Shown here one piece after another: positions 36,843 through 47,636 of a stretch of DNA of 64,000 bases (position 1 is its first letter; each line of letters starts with the position of its first letter). This DNA is from Arachnopeziza araneosa (lineage: Eukaryota; Ascomycota; Leotiomycetes; Helotiales; Arachnopezizaceae). The translations under genes were made by a program, and so were the position numbers. Where the stretch lies: positions 1-64,000 of the forward strand of contig QYAI01000021.1 of assembly GCA_003988855.1 (NCBI GenBank). Direction: 5' to 3'. The notes beneath the pieces were generated by a model. That model made no database searches. It was not told the origin of the DNA and was given only the letters and a program-made list of their open reading frames with translations.

Positions 36843-37013
36843 CTAAACATCGTCTTCCCACTGAGGACAGTCACATCTCCAAGTCAGCAATCTCACTAAT
36901 CTATACTCCTTCCTACAGCCCGGGCAGTCCTTCCTGGTAGAGAGCCACCTCCGAATACACTCTTGATTGAGAACATGGCCGCAAGCAAGCCTTCTGGAGC
37001 GGGCATTGCCTGC
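36843..37013 (-). pseudogene. RING-H2 finger remnant
   Basis: An open stretch on the minus strand encodes the C-terminal half of a RING: ACGHVLNQECIRRWLSTRKD followed by CPGCRKEY, then a Cys-containing tail to a TAG. The first zinc-binding Cys pair is missing (an in-frame TGA lies just upstream). The ligand expected to be His/Cys after CGH is Asn. No upstream exon with a C-x2-C pair was found within several hundred bases. I read it as a decayed E3-ligase gene; a missed 5' exon is the alternative. Confidence 0.45.
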
Positions 37014-37448
37014 TCATTTAAGACGAATAAACATTTCCCTTCCCCTCACTCGAACCCCTCACATCAACAGCAGCAAGAAACTCGCCCGGCCCACTATTAG
37101 GATCATGGAGAAAAGAGCGATCTGTAAATACTTGTCTAACTCCTCCTCATACACTCTCTCCTTCTAAAATCTACGTCCCGGTCTTTGATCTACGCGCAAA
37201 TCAATGTGAGAAATAATCTGGGCTGCGTTCTCATCTCTTCCTGGGTCTGATCGTATGGCTTTTCGCACGATTGCTCTTATGTTGTATTGTGGCAGGTGCA
37301 CTTTGAAGGATGAGGATAACTTTGCGAGATCTTTCCAAGGATAATATCCGTAGGAACGTACGGAGCAAAAGAAAGAGCATTCAGAAGAAATGGATACGCT
37401 CACCAGGTGTTGGACTAATTCATGGCTCGCTGTCCAAAACACTTTTGA

Positions 37449-37497
37449 TTGTCGCAGGTTAAATTCGACATTCAACACAATTCCAAAGAGAGATCTT
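37449..37497 (+). repeat. Dispersed repeat core, copy 1
   Basis: About 50 nt roughly 85 percent identical to 53001-53052. Shared words include GTCGCA, TTCGACATTC, ACAATTCC and ATCTT. Confidence 0.65.
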
Positions 37498-38296
37498 TAA
37501 CAATTTAATACAGACAGTGATTTAAAACTTCCAAAATCATATATATTTGCAGTAGATATTTGTTTGATAGATTGAAATGTAGAAGCGTGCTACGAATTAT
37601 TGCATCCCTTGGTGCGCCCTCCCTCGCTAAGCGAACCAAAATAAACAAAACACCACAAGTTGTCATCCAAAAATCCCAGAAAATATCCCGCAAGGAAAAA
37701 AAGTCATATTCGTAGATCTCAGAAGCAAAAGAGTATCTGGACACCTTCATATCCTCTGAGCTCCCGCTCAAGAAGATTTAGTGTTCCATAATCTCTACCA
37801 ACGTAAGTAACACTAGCTTGGATGATGTTAGAATTGGATATTTATTCTGAACATCGACTGTGACTCTCGACTGGATTTGGACAATTTTGGCCTATTTAAT
37901 TCCATATAGATAGCTACACAAAAGGGTGGAGGAAACGCGTCTAGGGACGCGTGAGCATTTGGACGCGACTTGCGAACTTGGAAGTATTTAGATCGGTTTG
38001 TGAGATTTTCATTTAAGTCTCCGCAGCATTTCAACATACTCATACAGCAATTCAATGACGTCAAGTGTTATTCAATAATTTGTTCAAGTCATGGAGGGAC
38101 AATGGTTTTTTCAGCACCATTCGAAAGAACACCAGAAATGGACCAGTTCATTAAAATTTCAATCAATAATAACACTATTCCACCCGGATTTTCCAACTTG
38201 ATCAGGGAATTCTAGGTAGCTCATGCTCAAAACCGCTCATGCTCAAAACCGCTCAATGTAAAAATATTCATGAATCATCATGGCTCAGAAAGTCCA

Positions 38297-39798
38297 TCAA
38301 AATTCTTTCCTGATAAGACATTTTCGTTAGTTGCTTTAGAGTAAGAAAATTATCGGTATGAGATCTTACCAGACAGGCTCAGACCTCTCAACTTTAGGAG
38401 TAGCTAAAGCGTTCCGGTCTGCAAAAGGATCATTCTCATCTTCTTCCTCAAAATCTTCGTCATCTTCTTCTTCGGGCTGCTGAGCAGGTCTCGGTGGAGG
38501 AGGAGGACGTTGATATGGACTCAGATTCTTACTATTGATACTAAGCCCGGAAAATTGATGGGTAGTGTCAACTTCTTTGCCCTTTTCCGACATGACTATA
38601 GCAGTGTGAGCACGAATCCTCGAATGGGTCTCTGAGACATCTACCTTTGTACATATGTTGCTGAGCAGCTAGTTCATCATCAGAGTCGCTATCAGCATCA
38701 ATAGATCTGTCCAATTGCTCAAACGTCATCAAGGCGGTGACAAGCTCATCATTAGCATGTAGAAGAGCTCCGAGCCACTCTTCTGCTTCAACGTGTTGGA
38801 TCTAGGAAAAGAATTAGCTAAGGCCAAATATGCATCATATGACCTACATAACGCAAGATCTTACGTCGCAGCAACTTGCAAAACTCGAACTTTTGGAGAG
38901 CAGTCTGGTTTTCAGAAATCTGTTCACGTTCTCGGTTGATTAATTTGAGTGCGTTAAGCAGATTAGTTGAGGCAACCGATGATTCAGCAATGCAGGACTT
39001 CATGGATTCCTTCTCTGCCTCAAGGTTAAAAACTTTACTCTTCTTCTTCTTCTTGTCTTTCTTGGATTTCTTCGAAGCAGGAGACTGGGTGCCAAAGAAC
39101 GAGGTTGGAGTAATAGCACTTCGGTTCGATTGAGCTTGACTGCTGGCGATTGAAGATTGTCGAGAGTGGGAAGGGGTAGCTACTGAAGACTGGCGAGAAT
39201 GAGAAGGTACAGATGGTGGTGGCGTTTCCTCCTCATCATCCTCGAATGGATTTTGTTCAGTTTCTTGGAGGACTTTAGACTTTTCTTGAGTAACAACTTG
39301 CTTTCGGCGAGGTAATTGCTGATTATAGCATTAGCAACGGAGTTTAAAGAATAAATTTCCCTTCCCAAGTACCTTATAAAGCGTTGCCATCTGTTCAAGT
39401 CCACGAGTATTTTTATACTCACTTGCCCAATGTCTGAACAGCTCTTTACACTTATCTCTGACCAAAGGATCAGAGAGTTCCGAAGTACCACAAACACGCA
39501 GACGCTCCAGCAACATCTCATCTGCAAAGGTGCGTTGAAAACGGGCGCCGGCGTTTTGGATAAGGCCATCGAGAATGACCAAGGCTCGGATTTGACGGTG
39601 CACATTGCCGTACTTCAACTTCTTTCGAAGAGCTCGAGCAGCCTCAGCAGGCCCGGTCGCTTGAAGTTTGATGGCCTCGACTAGGTCTGGGATACCACTA
39701 AGATCATCTTCTTCATAATGCTCGCTGGTCAGATTCTCGACAGCCACAGTAACGGCCGAGTATGGTTTTTTCTGACCGTGCCTCCATGTTAGCTTCAT
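38297..39798 (-). CDS. LSB5: LSB5-like VHS/ENTH-GAT endosomal adaptor
   Basis: Five exons: 39373-39798, 38848-39318, 38645-38801, 38370-38595 and 38297-38309; phases agree, 430 aa. Residues 1-142 form a VHS/ENTH-type domain, e.g. LRKKLKYGNVHRQIRALVIL and GLIQNAGARFQ. A low-complexity region with ENPFEDDEE-like and HSRQSS repeats and a KKSKKDKKKKK run follows. A GAT-like helical segment comes next (about 265-360: AESSVASTNLLNALKLINRE, HANDELVTALMTFEQLD). The C-terminal tail is Pro-rich and acidic with NDPFADRNA. The last exon has only 13 nt and ends PVWKEF. Yeast Lsb5 links actin regulators (Las17, Sla1) and ubiquitin-bearing cargo at endosomes. Divergent from the gene at 40632 (833 bp apart). 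Confidence 0.88.
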
Positions 39799-40631
39799 CT
39801 TCTTTCTAATTCTTTGAATGCCTATATTGTTATTGTTGAAAACGGGAATGATATCATGTGGTAGTAGTACAGAGACTTATCCGTCGTGGACGTTGATTTT
39901 CAAAGTTGAAATAGATGGAAAAGGATGGGCCAACTTTGGCCAGGTTGTGAGTGAATAAGACATCTTAGGATTTGCACAAGACAATGATATGTACTAACAG
40001 ATGAAAACATAGTGACTCGTTATCTAGCAATCAAAGTCTGACTCGTGATGACGATGGTCAAACCGGCGAGAAGGGCCTTTGTCAAGTCTTTGAAGCCAGA
40101 GCAGACTCCCTCTGAATTCGATAAGAGTATATGAAAAGAATTATAACTCTTGAATACAGTGTCTTGAAAATGATGCTGATCTAAGACTATCTTCGTTGTT
40201 TGCGCTGGCTGATACCAGCTGGCGGGTTTGCATGGAGGGGTAAAGTGAAGACGTCAAGAGCTCTCTGTCTTGCTTGTACTTGTCCAGCAAGAATGATATT
40301 TCAAAGCAAAGATAGAATAAGCACGCTGATGGCAGAGTGGCACGGGATGAAAATGAAGATGAGGCTACAAAATCTCCCGCATGAAAGGAATCTGATGCAT
40401 GAGGCAAGAGCACATGCGACGGGTTGCCGCCTTTTGGGAAGGAGTCCGTGCACCCCATGCCTGGCTTGACATCATTAAGCAGTGGTTTTTTCCAACAAAC
40501 TGCTTTCTGGATCAATATTCTGCTATCGTCTGACAATGTTCCAAGTGTCGCAGGGGAGGAAGATTTGAAGATTTGAAGATGAGAAGCTTGTCGAAGCCTT
40601 CCTGAAAACAATTTTCTGTGGGCCAGCCAAG
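39799..40631. promoter_or_regulatory. Divergent intergenic region
   Basis: Shared upstream region of the LSB5-like gene and the 942-aa gene. A 199-codon minus-strand frame (40141-40740) lacks ATG and domains and overlaps exon 1 of the plus-strand gene; not called. Confidence 0.5.
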
Positions 40632-43516
40632 ATGTCGCATCAGCATGGATACCTTGGGGATTCTGGAACAGCGTTACAGTGGTCGGAGTGGTAAATTTGC
40701 ATAACCACATCTTTTCCAATTCCTTTACTGAAAAATTCAATTACAGCAGAGAGAGCGTAAACACGAGCCATGCAACCTCGTCCTTCATTCCTATCAATCA
40801 CAAACCCGCCTCAGCCGAGTTCACTAATCCAAGCGAAATTGTTCACAGCAGAAGCATTGATAGCAATACTTTATATGATATTCCAGAGGATGACCCTATT
40901 GATTCAGCGCCTTCGCGTGGAAAGAAGCGATCTTCCTTCCAATCAAACAACGATACTTGGTTATCGCTGGGCAGGGTTTGGGAATATAACGAAGGAGAGA
41001 ATAATACACTTCAAGGCGTTGGCGGAAGAACAACAAAGAGGAGGCAAACAACCATCGCAGGAAGAGCAAAACCTTCCATGCAAGATGCTGGCTCTATCAT
41101 CGATGATCCGGAAAAGCAAGAAGCATTCCAATTGAACTCGCCTCCCGAGACGGAGAAAAAGCCCAAGAGAGGACCAGCTCCTCCAAAAACCAAAGCGAAG
41201 GAAACAAAAATGGGACCTTTCAAAAATCCCGTTATCATCAAACGTGTACTGAAATCTCCAGGTGAGAAAATGGTTGAAGATATCACTTCGAAGCCAGCTT
41301 CCAGCTATCAAGGGTTCACAACTACTGAAGAAGCTGTCAAATTAAGTAAGACCACGTTAGATAAACTTGCAACATTCCGATTTAGATCTTCCACAGGAGA
41401 GACCATTAAAAAGCCTGCTCCATTTAAGATATCCCATCTTGAGCAAAATGGAATGACAAGATCCAGCAGTTGCTACACTTTAGCTGATCAAGGATTTTTA
41501 CTAGACGTTGGCCACTTGTTTGAGAGACAAGATATCACTCGCTCTCAAGCCTTACAGGATGGAGATGTAATATTAAAACAAGCAGATCAAGTTTTGCCAA
41601 AGTATGGCGAACCCCCGCAAGAAAGGTCTCCAGAGGTGTCTAATGCTATTGGCCAGCACAAAGAGAATTATTATAACATGCCTAATTCAGCTCGCATCAG
41701 GCAAGGTCATCACCAGGACAATTATCCCGACGTTGGTTTGGATGCACTTTCTGCTGCACTAGGAAATTCGAGCAAGGTTCCATTCGATCAAGAAGTTTCT
41801 GCGATCCAATTACAGCCTCAAACCTCCCGTCCAAGACTTTGTTCATCACAATATGCATCTGAGTATAGTGACCCAACTTCAAGTCAGCTCATGCCAATGA
41901 ATGGTTTGATGGAAATGATTGATATTACTCAATCCAATTCGCAATCTAATAACGAGACTGGCATGCTTTCACCTGCTCTGAAGCACTCGGTCGTTCAAAA
42001 GAGCTTAGAAAAGTCAATATCTAGCGATTTGAAGACGTATAATGTCGAAGGATTTCAAGTCATAGCTGAGACATTGAGTGATTCTCAGATTGAAATGGAG
42101 GCATTTGAAGAGATTTCTCTGCCGGAAGAATCCCCAATAGATACTCGGTGGTTCCCAACAGCAATCCCGGCACATCTGCTCGTTCAAGTTGAACGATCTG
42201 ATATTGGTGACGATGAGGAGGAGTCACATAACATATCAAAGCACGATGAGTATGACGAATTTGATGAAGGCCTTGATGACTCTGATTTCCTCGCCGTTTC
42301 ATCCAATTCTGTGGTTCCTCAAACGCCATTGGATCACCCAGGTACTAACACCCTAGATGAATTTGGAGAATCTTCTAGTGGCTTAATCACAATTTTTAAG
42401 CCTAGAAACTCTTCAAATCCAGCCAACAGCCTCAAGCAGAGCAAGGCAGATCATTCTGGTAGAGCATCTCAATTTCGACCTCAGATGGTCATTTGCGAGA
42501 TAGACGATGAGTATGATGTCGACGAAGATTTTGAGAAAGAATTGTGCAACATACCAGAGGTCTCTGGAAGCTTAACAAAAAATACTATGGCACCGAAAAG
42601 TCCGCAGTCTACTCCACAAGAGGCTCCCTTCGATGATGTATTTAATGGCCAGCTTCAATCCTCACCGAAATCAGCGACACCCAATATCTTGCGAACAAAA
42701 TCAATATTAGATGGACCGACTAACAGTCCTAACCTTTTCAAGTTTGTTCAAGATGGTAGGAATGTTCAACTGGTTGATTCGGAAGATGACAAAGAATGGA
42801 ACTTAATCTGCCTCAATAGGAATAAACAATCTGACATACGAAGGTCTTCAACCTCAGAACTAAATCATTATAAAGTTAGTGAAGCCAACGGAATAGCCCA
42901 GCAACGATTGCCTGGAAATCTTTCTACTCGCGCTTTAAATCACGAACCAAACCTGCAAAGATCGAATAGCCAATCTACCTCCACTCTGACACAGTTAACA
43001 CTCGACGATAGCCACGAGTATGAGCCTCTGAGTCCATTTGCTCGGCCCGACTTTCCAGACCTGACTCCCGATCGCAGTCCTATCATTGGGTTATCACCTG
43101 GGCCCTTTCTCCGTGTCTGTTTTCGTATAGGAGAGATGATTAAGGAAGGTGCAAAATGTAATTCCTTGAAACGAGACGCTGTGATTGAACTTTTTGCTCG
43201 GGTTTCTGTCTCTTTTCGTGAGCCAGGAACAACTAGACAGCATTTTCAGTTCGCTGACGTATGGCACGATCGACCGCCCTTTCCCAAGGGTGTCCTTGCG
43301 AACTACAAAAGTTCTAGCCTTGTAGAGAGCGAGAGTCGAGTATTCATTAACTGTGATGAAGGCATTATGGCTCGTTGCCTAGGTCGACTTGGAAGAGATG
43401 GCAAAGGTGGGAATGCATGGATCCTAGCTATTATTAACATCCGGATGACAGATTGGGAGGAAATCAAGTGGACAAAGAGGATTGTGAGTGCTGGAGTGAA
43501 ATCGAAGAAATCATGA
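40632..43516 (+). CDS. Uncharacterised 942-aa protein with conserved C-terminal domain
   Basis: Two exons: 40632-40690 and 40747-43516; the 56-nt intron (GTAAAT..TTACAG) is needed because the long frame has no early ATG. The first exon encodes MSHQHGYLGDSGTALQWSE. Most of the protein looks disordered: Ser/Asn/Gln/Glu-rich, with a basic KKPKRGPAPPKTKAKE patch (about 165-185) and acidic runs (GDDEEESHN, DEYDVDEDFEKE). The last ~130 residues are compact and look conserved: LRVCFRIGEMIKEGAKC, IELFARVSVSFRE, FQFADVWHDRPPFPKG, RCLGRLGRDGKGG, IINIRMTDWEEI. The beta-rich pattern could be an OB-like fold, an inference only. The layout suggests a nuclear scaffold or DNA-transaction protein, but I do not recognise a characterised family. 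Confidence 0.8.
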
Positions 43517-43792
43517 ACATGGGAGAGTGGTACAGGCGAGAAGGATTGCCATAATTGCTATCAGATTACATATTGCAGGGCCACAATGGCTCAACTGACA
43601 TCTAGGATCAACTAACTTGAGCTTCTTCATACATCCTATGTTAGATACCTCGCTCCTGATACCATATCATAGCTTATATCTTGGCCAAAACTCCAGTAAA
43701 TCAAGAACAATGTCAAAACCAATGATCCCCTACCATCCTAATGAAATAATCCCCTAAAATATCTTAAGAATCAACTGTTGGACCAGCTCGAG

Positions 43793-44612
43793 TCAACTCC
43801 CACCTCTCATCTCACTCTGAAGTTTTGGGACACCCGACGCCGTTCTTATACTTATGATCGCTGCCAGCATGAGACAAAATAAGCAGAGCCCAACTAGGAC
43901 CCCAAATTTCGCATTTCTCTTTGCCCGCTTCGAATCGAGACTGGATGATGAGAACGTAACACAGCAATTCGAACCCTTGCCAGATGTAAGAGCCCTCTCT
44001 AGGTCAGGGGATGCATCTGTAAAAGTTACGCAGCAGTTATCCCTATTATTGTCTATTGGTTTCGCTGGTTGATTTTCTCTCTCCAGCTAATTCGAGTATT
44101 AATTCAGTGCTCACTGTGAGAAAGGTTTATAGAGCATACCAATAATCGGCCAATGCTCTCTTCCAACCACTCGACTCTCTGCTTCAAGCTCTTGATGGTA
44201 GCCAGTGCATCGTTGCTCGTCCCAATCGTTATCTCCGTCTCTCCACTCGTGCTTGGTGCTACGCCCCAGAGTGTCTCTGCTGCATAGCTAGCATGAGAGG
44301 CATGTGTGCTTGTGCTGGGTGTTGGGCGCGGTGTCCCTGGTGAGGAGTGCGTGTGGAAGGATGGCGGGGGTGAAGATGGGATCGAGGGTGCGATGATGGA
44401 GGGGGCACGCGTGGATGATGCCACTGAATTGGGGATCCCGCTATTATAGTTGTAGTTTAAGGAATTGTGGATGCTGTCGAGAATGATGACTTCATCTCGA
44501 GGCCTCTGAGGCACCTGAAGAGCGCGTGTTAGGGCTCGCAATATAAAGTGTGGTCTAGGCAGCGATTTGGAGCTGGAATACTCACGGGCTCGTAACGCTG
44601 ATGTCTGCTCAT
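43793..44612 (-). CDS. Small tail-anchored membrane protein, unknown function
   Basis: Three exons: 44586-44612, 44115-44514 and 43793-44016; introns 71 and 98 nt (GTGAGT..TTCAG with branch CCCTAAC; GTGAGC..TTTACAG). Phases agree, 216 aa. The product starts MSRHQRYEP. It has a Ser/Pro/Thr-rich middle, a short coiled-coil-like helix (ATIKSLKQRVEWLEESIGRL, about residues 113-132), and near the C-terminus basic residues followed by one hydrophobic segment (FGVLVGLCLFCLMLAAIISI). That predicts a single-pass, cytosol-facing tail-anchored protein. I do not recognise the family. If the second intron is retained, the frame stops at 44104 and the membrane anchor is lost. Confidence 0.68.
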
Positions 44613-45048
44613 GGTGAGGCTTGTCAACGTGGGAATAGAATGATAGAAGTGGATCTCGACTATGTGCAGTTTATTTCTGAGGCTCACGGGTGTCACTTGG
44701 TGTCTTAGGAGGATCAATTAACAGGTGAGACGGTCGAGTGATAAGGAATGGAGTAAAATCATCCCGAGGACTGATTTCGCCGCGTCAGCAAATGTGGGAT
44801 GGTTGTGGTGGGCTTTCAGCTGCGGTACAGGGCGGCGAATGATATCGCGACTTTTGTGGTTGCATGAGGCTGTGCTCGCAAGGATTGGATGAATTGGGCA
44901 TTGATTCTGCTGGAAGAATCTCCCCGAGTATCTCGTGACCCCGAATGAAGATCACTCAAGGCTGAAAATCATCGTCTTCAGGAAACCCTTCTGTTGCATG
45001 TCATCGCCCCACCGGAGGTGTTTCTTAGGGTAATGTACAGTATCAGGT
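44613..45048. other. Short intergenic region
   Basis: Between two minus-strand genes; no features seen. Confidence 0.5.
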
Positions 45049-45558
45049 TCAGCTCTCGATGAGTTCTGGTACCTTCAATCTCAGGTACTCAACAACACCA
45101 TCGGGCCCTTTCTCAGCCTGCAAGCCTTGAGGTATTACCATCGTTTTAATACTAGGTATTGTCTCCTTTGCTATTTTTTGGATCTCTTCACTTTCTTCTG
45201 GAGTCCACATGGATGCACAGAACTTCAAAAGTTAGCATATACTGACTTTAAATTGGAGAGAGAAGTAATTGTACCAAAATATCTGGTTTATTTCTCTCGC
45301 ACATGTCCTTGACACTTCCTATGGCTAAAAAGAAGATCATGTATTAGCAAAGGTTTTCAAAAAGGGACTCGGTAAATATCTTCAAGAAATAATAGAAGTA
45401 GAAATTATGAAAAGATAAATCAATATACTCTCTGCATTTTCAACATGATGAATAGTATAAGAGTCTTGCAAGTCTCCTACAGCACGTCCTACTATGCGCT
45501 TTGCACGCTCAGCAGATGTGTTGACGGTACATAGCTTGAAGGGACCTTTGGGAGCCAT
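45049..45558 (-). CDS. Conserved 117-aa protein of unknown function
   Basis: Three exons: 45429-45558, 45275-45324 and 45049-45222; introns 104 and 52 nt (second: GTACAA, branch GCTAAC, acceptor GAAG). Phases agree. Sequence highlights: KGPFKLCTVNTSAERAKRIV, a YTIHHVENAE strand, then PDILFCASMWTPEE spanning the second junction, and IKTMVIPQGLQAEKGPDGVV near the end. The alternating strand/helix pattern (CTVNT.., YTIHHVEN.., PDILFCA.., KTMVIPQG) suggests a small Rossmann-like alpha/beta fold. It looks like a conserved ascomycete family, but I cannot name it. No signal or membrane segment. ATG at 45558 is the only ATG in the frame. Confidence 0.75.
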
Positions 45559-45888
45559 AGAGGAAAAAGATTTTAGGTTTGGAATAGACTTAATACAATT
45601 GAGCTCTTGACAGAAGTCCTTGAAAAGTGTAGCAGAGTTGGGAAAGAGAGGGCTTGATAACGACGCCCCCAAAGAGTAATTATCAGTGGGGAGTTGTGAG
45701 ACCTAAACTGGCAAGAGGGGTCAGCCGGTTGAAATTCGGCGATGCGGGGCATTTTTCTGCCTAGAAGCCCGCAGATAAAGAGCTATTTTTTATGACTGAT
45801 ATATATTGAAATAAGCCATTTTTGAATCCTGATTGGGAGTGTAAGTCGACTCTAACCTGTCCATTGAAAATTTTATTCTAACACTAAG
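45559..45888. other. Short intergenic region upstream of tRNA-like gene
   Basis: Begins with the 5' flank of the 117-aa gene. No further features seen. Confidence 0.5.
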
Positions 45889-45991
45889 TCCTAGTTGGCC
45901 GAGTGGTTAAGGCGCTGTGTTTAGGCATCTGCAGAGAGCCCAAAACGATCCGCAGTGGGAAACCTCGTGAGTTCGAATCTCACAGCTCTCA
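45889..45991 (+). tRNA. tRNA-Leu(UAG)-like gene with intron; acceptor stem does not pair
   Basis: An A-box/D-arm (TGGCCGAGTGGTTAAGGCG), a class II variable arm (TGGGAAACCTC) and a T-arm (GTGAG TTCGAAT CTCAC, 45967-45983) are clear. The anticodon stem CTGTG (45915-45919) pairs with CGCAG (45951-45955), leaving anticodon TAG at 45922-45924 and an intron of about 24 nt (45926-45949) at the canonical place. The 3' acceptor strand is AGCTCTC (45984-45990), but the seven bases before the D-arm are TCCTAGT, giving one pair out of seven. The matching GAGAGC occurs instead inside the intron (45934-45939). It is either a tRNA pseudogene whose 5' end was replaced, or an unusual locus. Confidence 0.7.
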
Positions 45992-45993
45992 TA

Positions 45994-45999
45994 TTTTTT
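45994..45999 (+). terminator. Pol III T6 terminator
   Basis: Run of six T three bases after the tRNA-like 3' end; a second T6 follows near 46007. Confidence 0.7.
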
Positions 46000-46102
46000 G
46001 AACTCTTTTTTGGTCATATTTGGGCGTTTTTTCGGGTTTGGTTGTTTTCAAGGTAGATAAGAGGCTAGCTCTCATCATCCACTAATAAATTCCTTCGCTT
46101 AG

Positions 46103-46363
46103 CTCTGGAAAATCGATAATTTTTTGGCTCTCCCCGTCACAGGCTTCTACCCACAACGAACAATACTGAACCATTTATTCGGGCAAGGAAGCTCTTTGAG
46201 CAGTAAGACTAATCAAGCTGCTAAGGAATCAGAATTATTGCAGAAATTTCAGCAACTCTCAAAAACTGCTCCATTCGCAAAGCATGAGGTGAGTTTTTGG
46301 CCTTGCTCTAACAAGCAAAGTTGCTAACCAATGATCTTAATTCAGCCTAAAAGTGACGATTAG
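46103..46363 (+). pseudogene. 5'-truncated gene fragment (two terminal exons)
   Basis: An open stretch from a TTAG acceptor-like site encodes LWKIDNFLALPVTGFYPQRT, a further ~40 residues with a Gln/Lys-rich helix, and stops at a GTGAGT donor (46289). A 57-nt intron with GCTAAC branch and TTCAG acceptor leads to the final codons PKSDD and TAG (46346-46363). The splice signals are good, yet no start codon or upstream exon exists before the tRNA-like gene. I read it as the surviving 3' end of a gene cut by a rearrangement. Family unknown. Confidence 0.45.
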
Positions 46364-47081
46364 ATCTAAAAGACTAGATTCTCTTGGAGTTACTCCTACA
46401 TTTTTACTATGACAGAGTTATCAATAGTATAAATAATCAGTGGCACTTGGTATTCTCTGTTTACTTTCGGCTGAGTCAAGATTTCTGACAAGCATCCATT
46501 TTCTGCTTGGAATATAGGAGGAACCAAGTTACCATACGGCTTGCATAACACTACTGAGAGTTGTCGAAGCATTTTTTGAATTGCTATCACCTAAATCTAG
46601 ACTGTGATGCTTAGACAAGAGCTCGCCACTCTTCAGCTCGGAAACAATACAAAACACATAAGGACCGAAGGATTCTGGGTGCCTATTTACTACCGGGATA
46701 ATCATTGCGATCAAAGTGACTAATTACATAATCTTGATTAGAACTTCCTCGGAGATCTCTGAGCCCTGAAAGTTCATTTAAGTTGATTGCTTCTGAATTG
46801 ACCAATCAGAGCAAATCCTTGAAATACCACTGAAAAATGAACGGTCAGTTTAGAAGCAAGAGCTTCGGCTCGTTATTTTGCTATTGGAGACTTTGAAAGC
46901 AGTACGGGTAACTCAGGTGTACTCGATGGCAGCCAGGAAGATATATAAACCCCAGAAATGTCCTCGAGTTCTAGTCAAAGCAGATTTCACACATTAGTTC
47001 TGTACACAAAACCATTAATACAACAGATCCAATTACTATCTTTACCTAGAGCACCATCTTAAACTAGAGATATTAGTCAAA
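46364..47081. other. Intergenic, possible degenerate coding fragments
   Basis: Two overlapping minus-strand frames (46529-46696 from its first ATG, and 46396-46590) look protein-like (e.g. NRHPESFGPYVFCIVSELKS) and adjoin with a frameshift. No family recognised. Confidence 0.35.
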
Positions 47082-47636
47082 ATGGTCAGACTTCTCGTCT
47101 TGGGTTGAAGCCAACATTCACACTTTTCATAGGCCACCGCAACATCTACTCAAATCACTTCATCGGCGAAGGGCTTGAAGCTTGTCGCAATACCCACGCC
47201 TGTCATACTCCCCTCTTCTTCTGTCTTGATCACCAGACAAGTCGACCGACCTAACTACTATCCCTGCCGCCGCTGTCTAACCCGGGGTCTCGTCGGGGAG
47301 AAGATGCACCTGATCTTGTACAATCCATTCCCGAACTCTGAATCAACGCAAAGTCCCTACGCCGTCCCAAGCCCAATCTTCATCCATGACCACGCTTGTC
47401 AGGTCTTCGAGGGAAGTCTGGAAGAAGGCCAGGTGCGGGAATATCTGAACAACAAGTTAGCATTGAGAGCATATGATGCTAAGGATATCATGGTTGCATT
47501 TGGTGTTGTCGATGGGACGAACGAGAAGGAGTTGGTGGAAAAGGCAAGGAGTATGCTTGAGGATGAGAAAGTGGAGTATTTGGGTATTTATAATGCCGGT
47601 CCGGGTTGTTTCTCGGTCAGGGTTGAGAGGGAATAG
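47082..47636 (+). CDS. DUF1203 domain protein
   Basis: The main exon (47133-47636) has an in-frame stop just upstream and no ATG, so a first exon is needed. The nearest is ATG at 47082-47084 with a 48-nt intron (GTCAGA..CATAG), giving 168 aa; an alternative donor at 47097 would add four residues. The sequence carries the DUF1203 signature: RPNYYPCRRCLTRGLVGEKM (a conserved CRxC pair), LYNPFP, SPYAVPSPIFIHDHAC and a C-terminal YNAGPGCFSVRV. DUF1203 proteins are small, soluble and of unknown function in bacteria and fungi. The first exon is the uncertain part. Confidence 0.8.

Larger units (their letters stand above)
36436..38296. other. Gene-poor stretch with remnants
   Basis: Holds the RING-like remnant (36843-37013) and a dispersed repeat core (37449-37497), plus an 18-nt duplication (GCTCATGCTCAAAACC) at 38220-38255. 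No intact gene supported. Confidence 0.55.

Noticed and set aside
40141..40740. 199-codon minus-strand frame
   Set aside because: No ATG start, no domain, and overlaps exon 1 of the well-supported 942-aa gene on the other strand.
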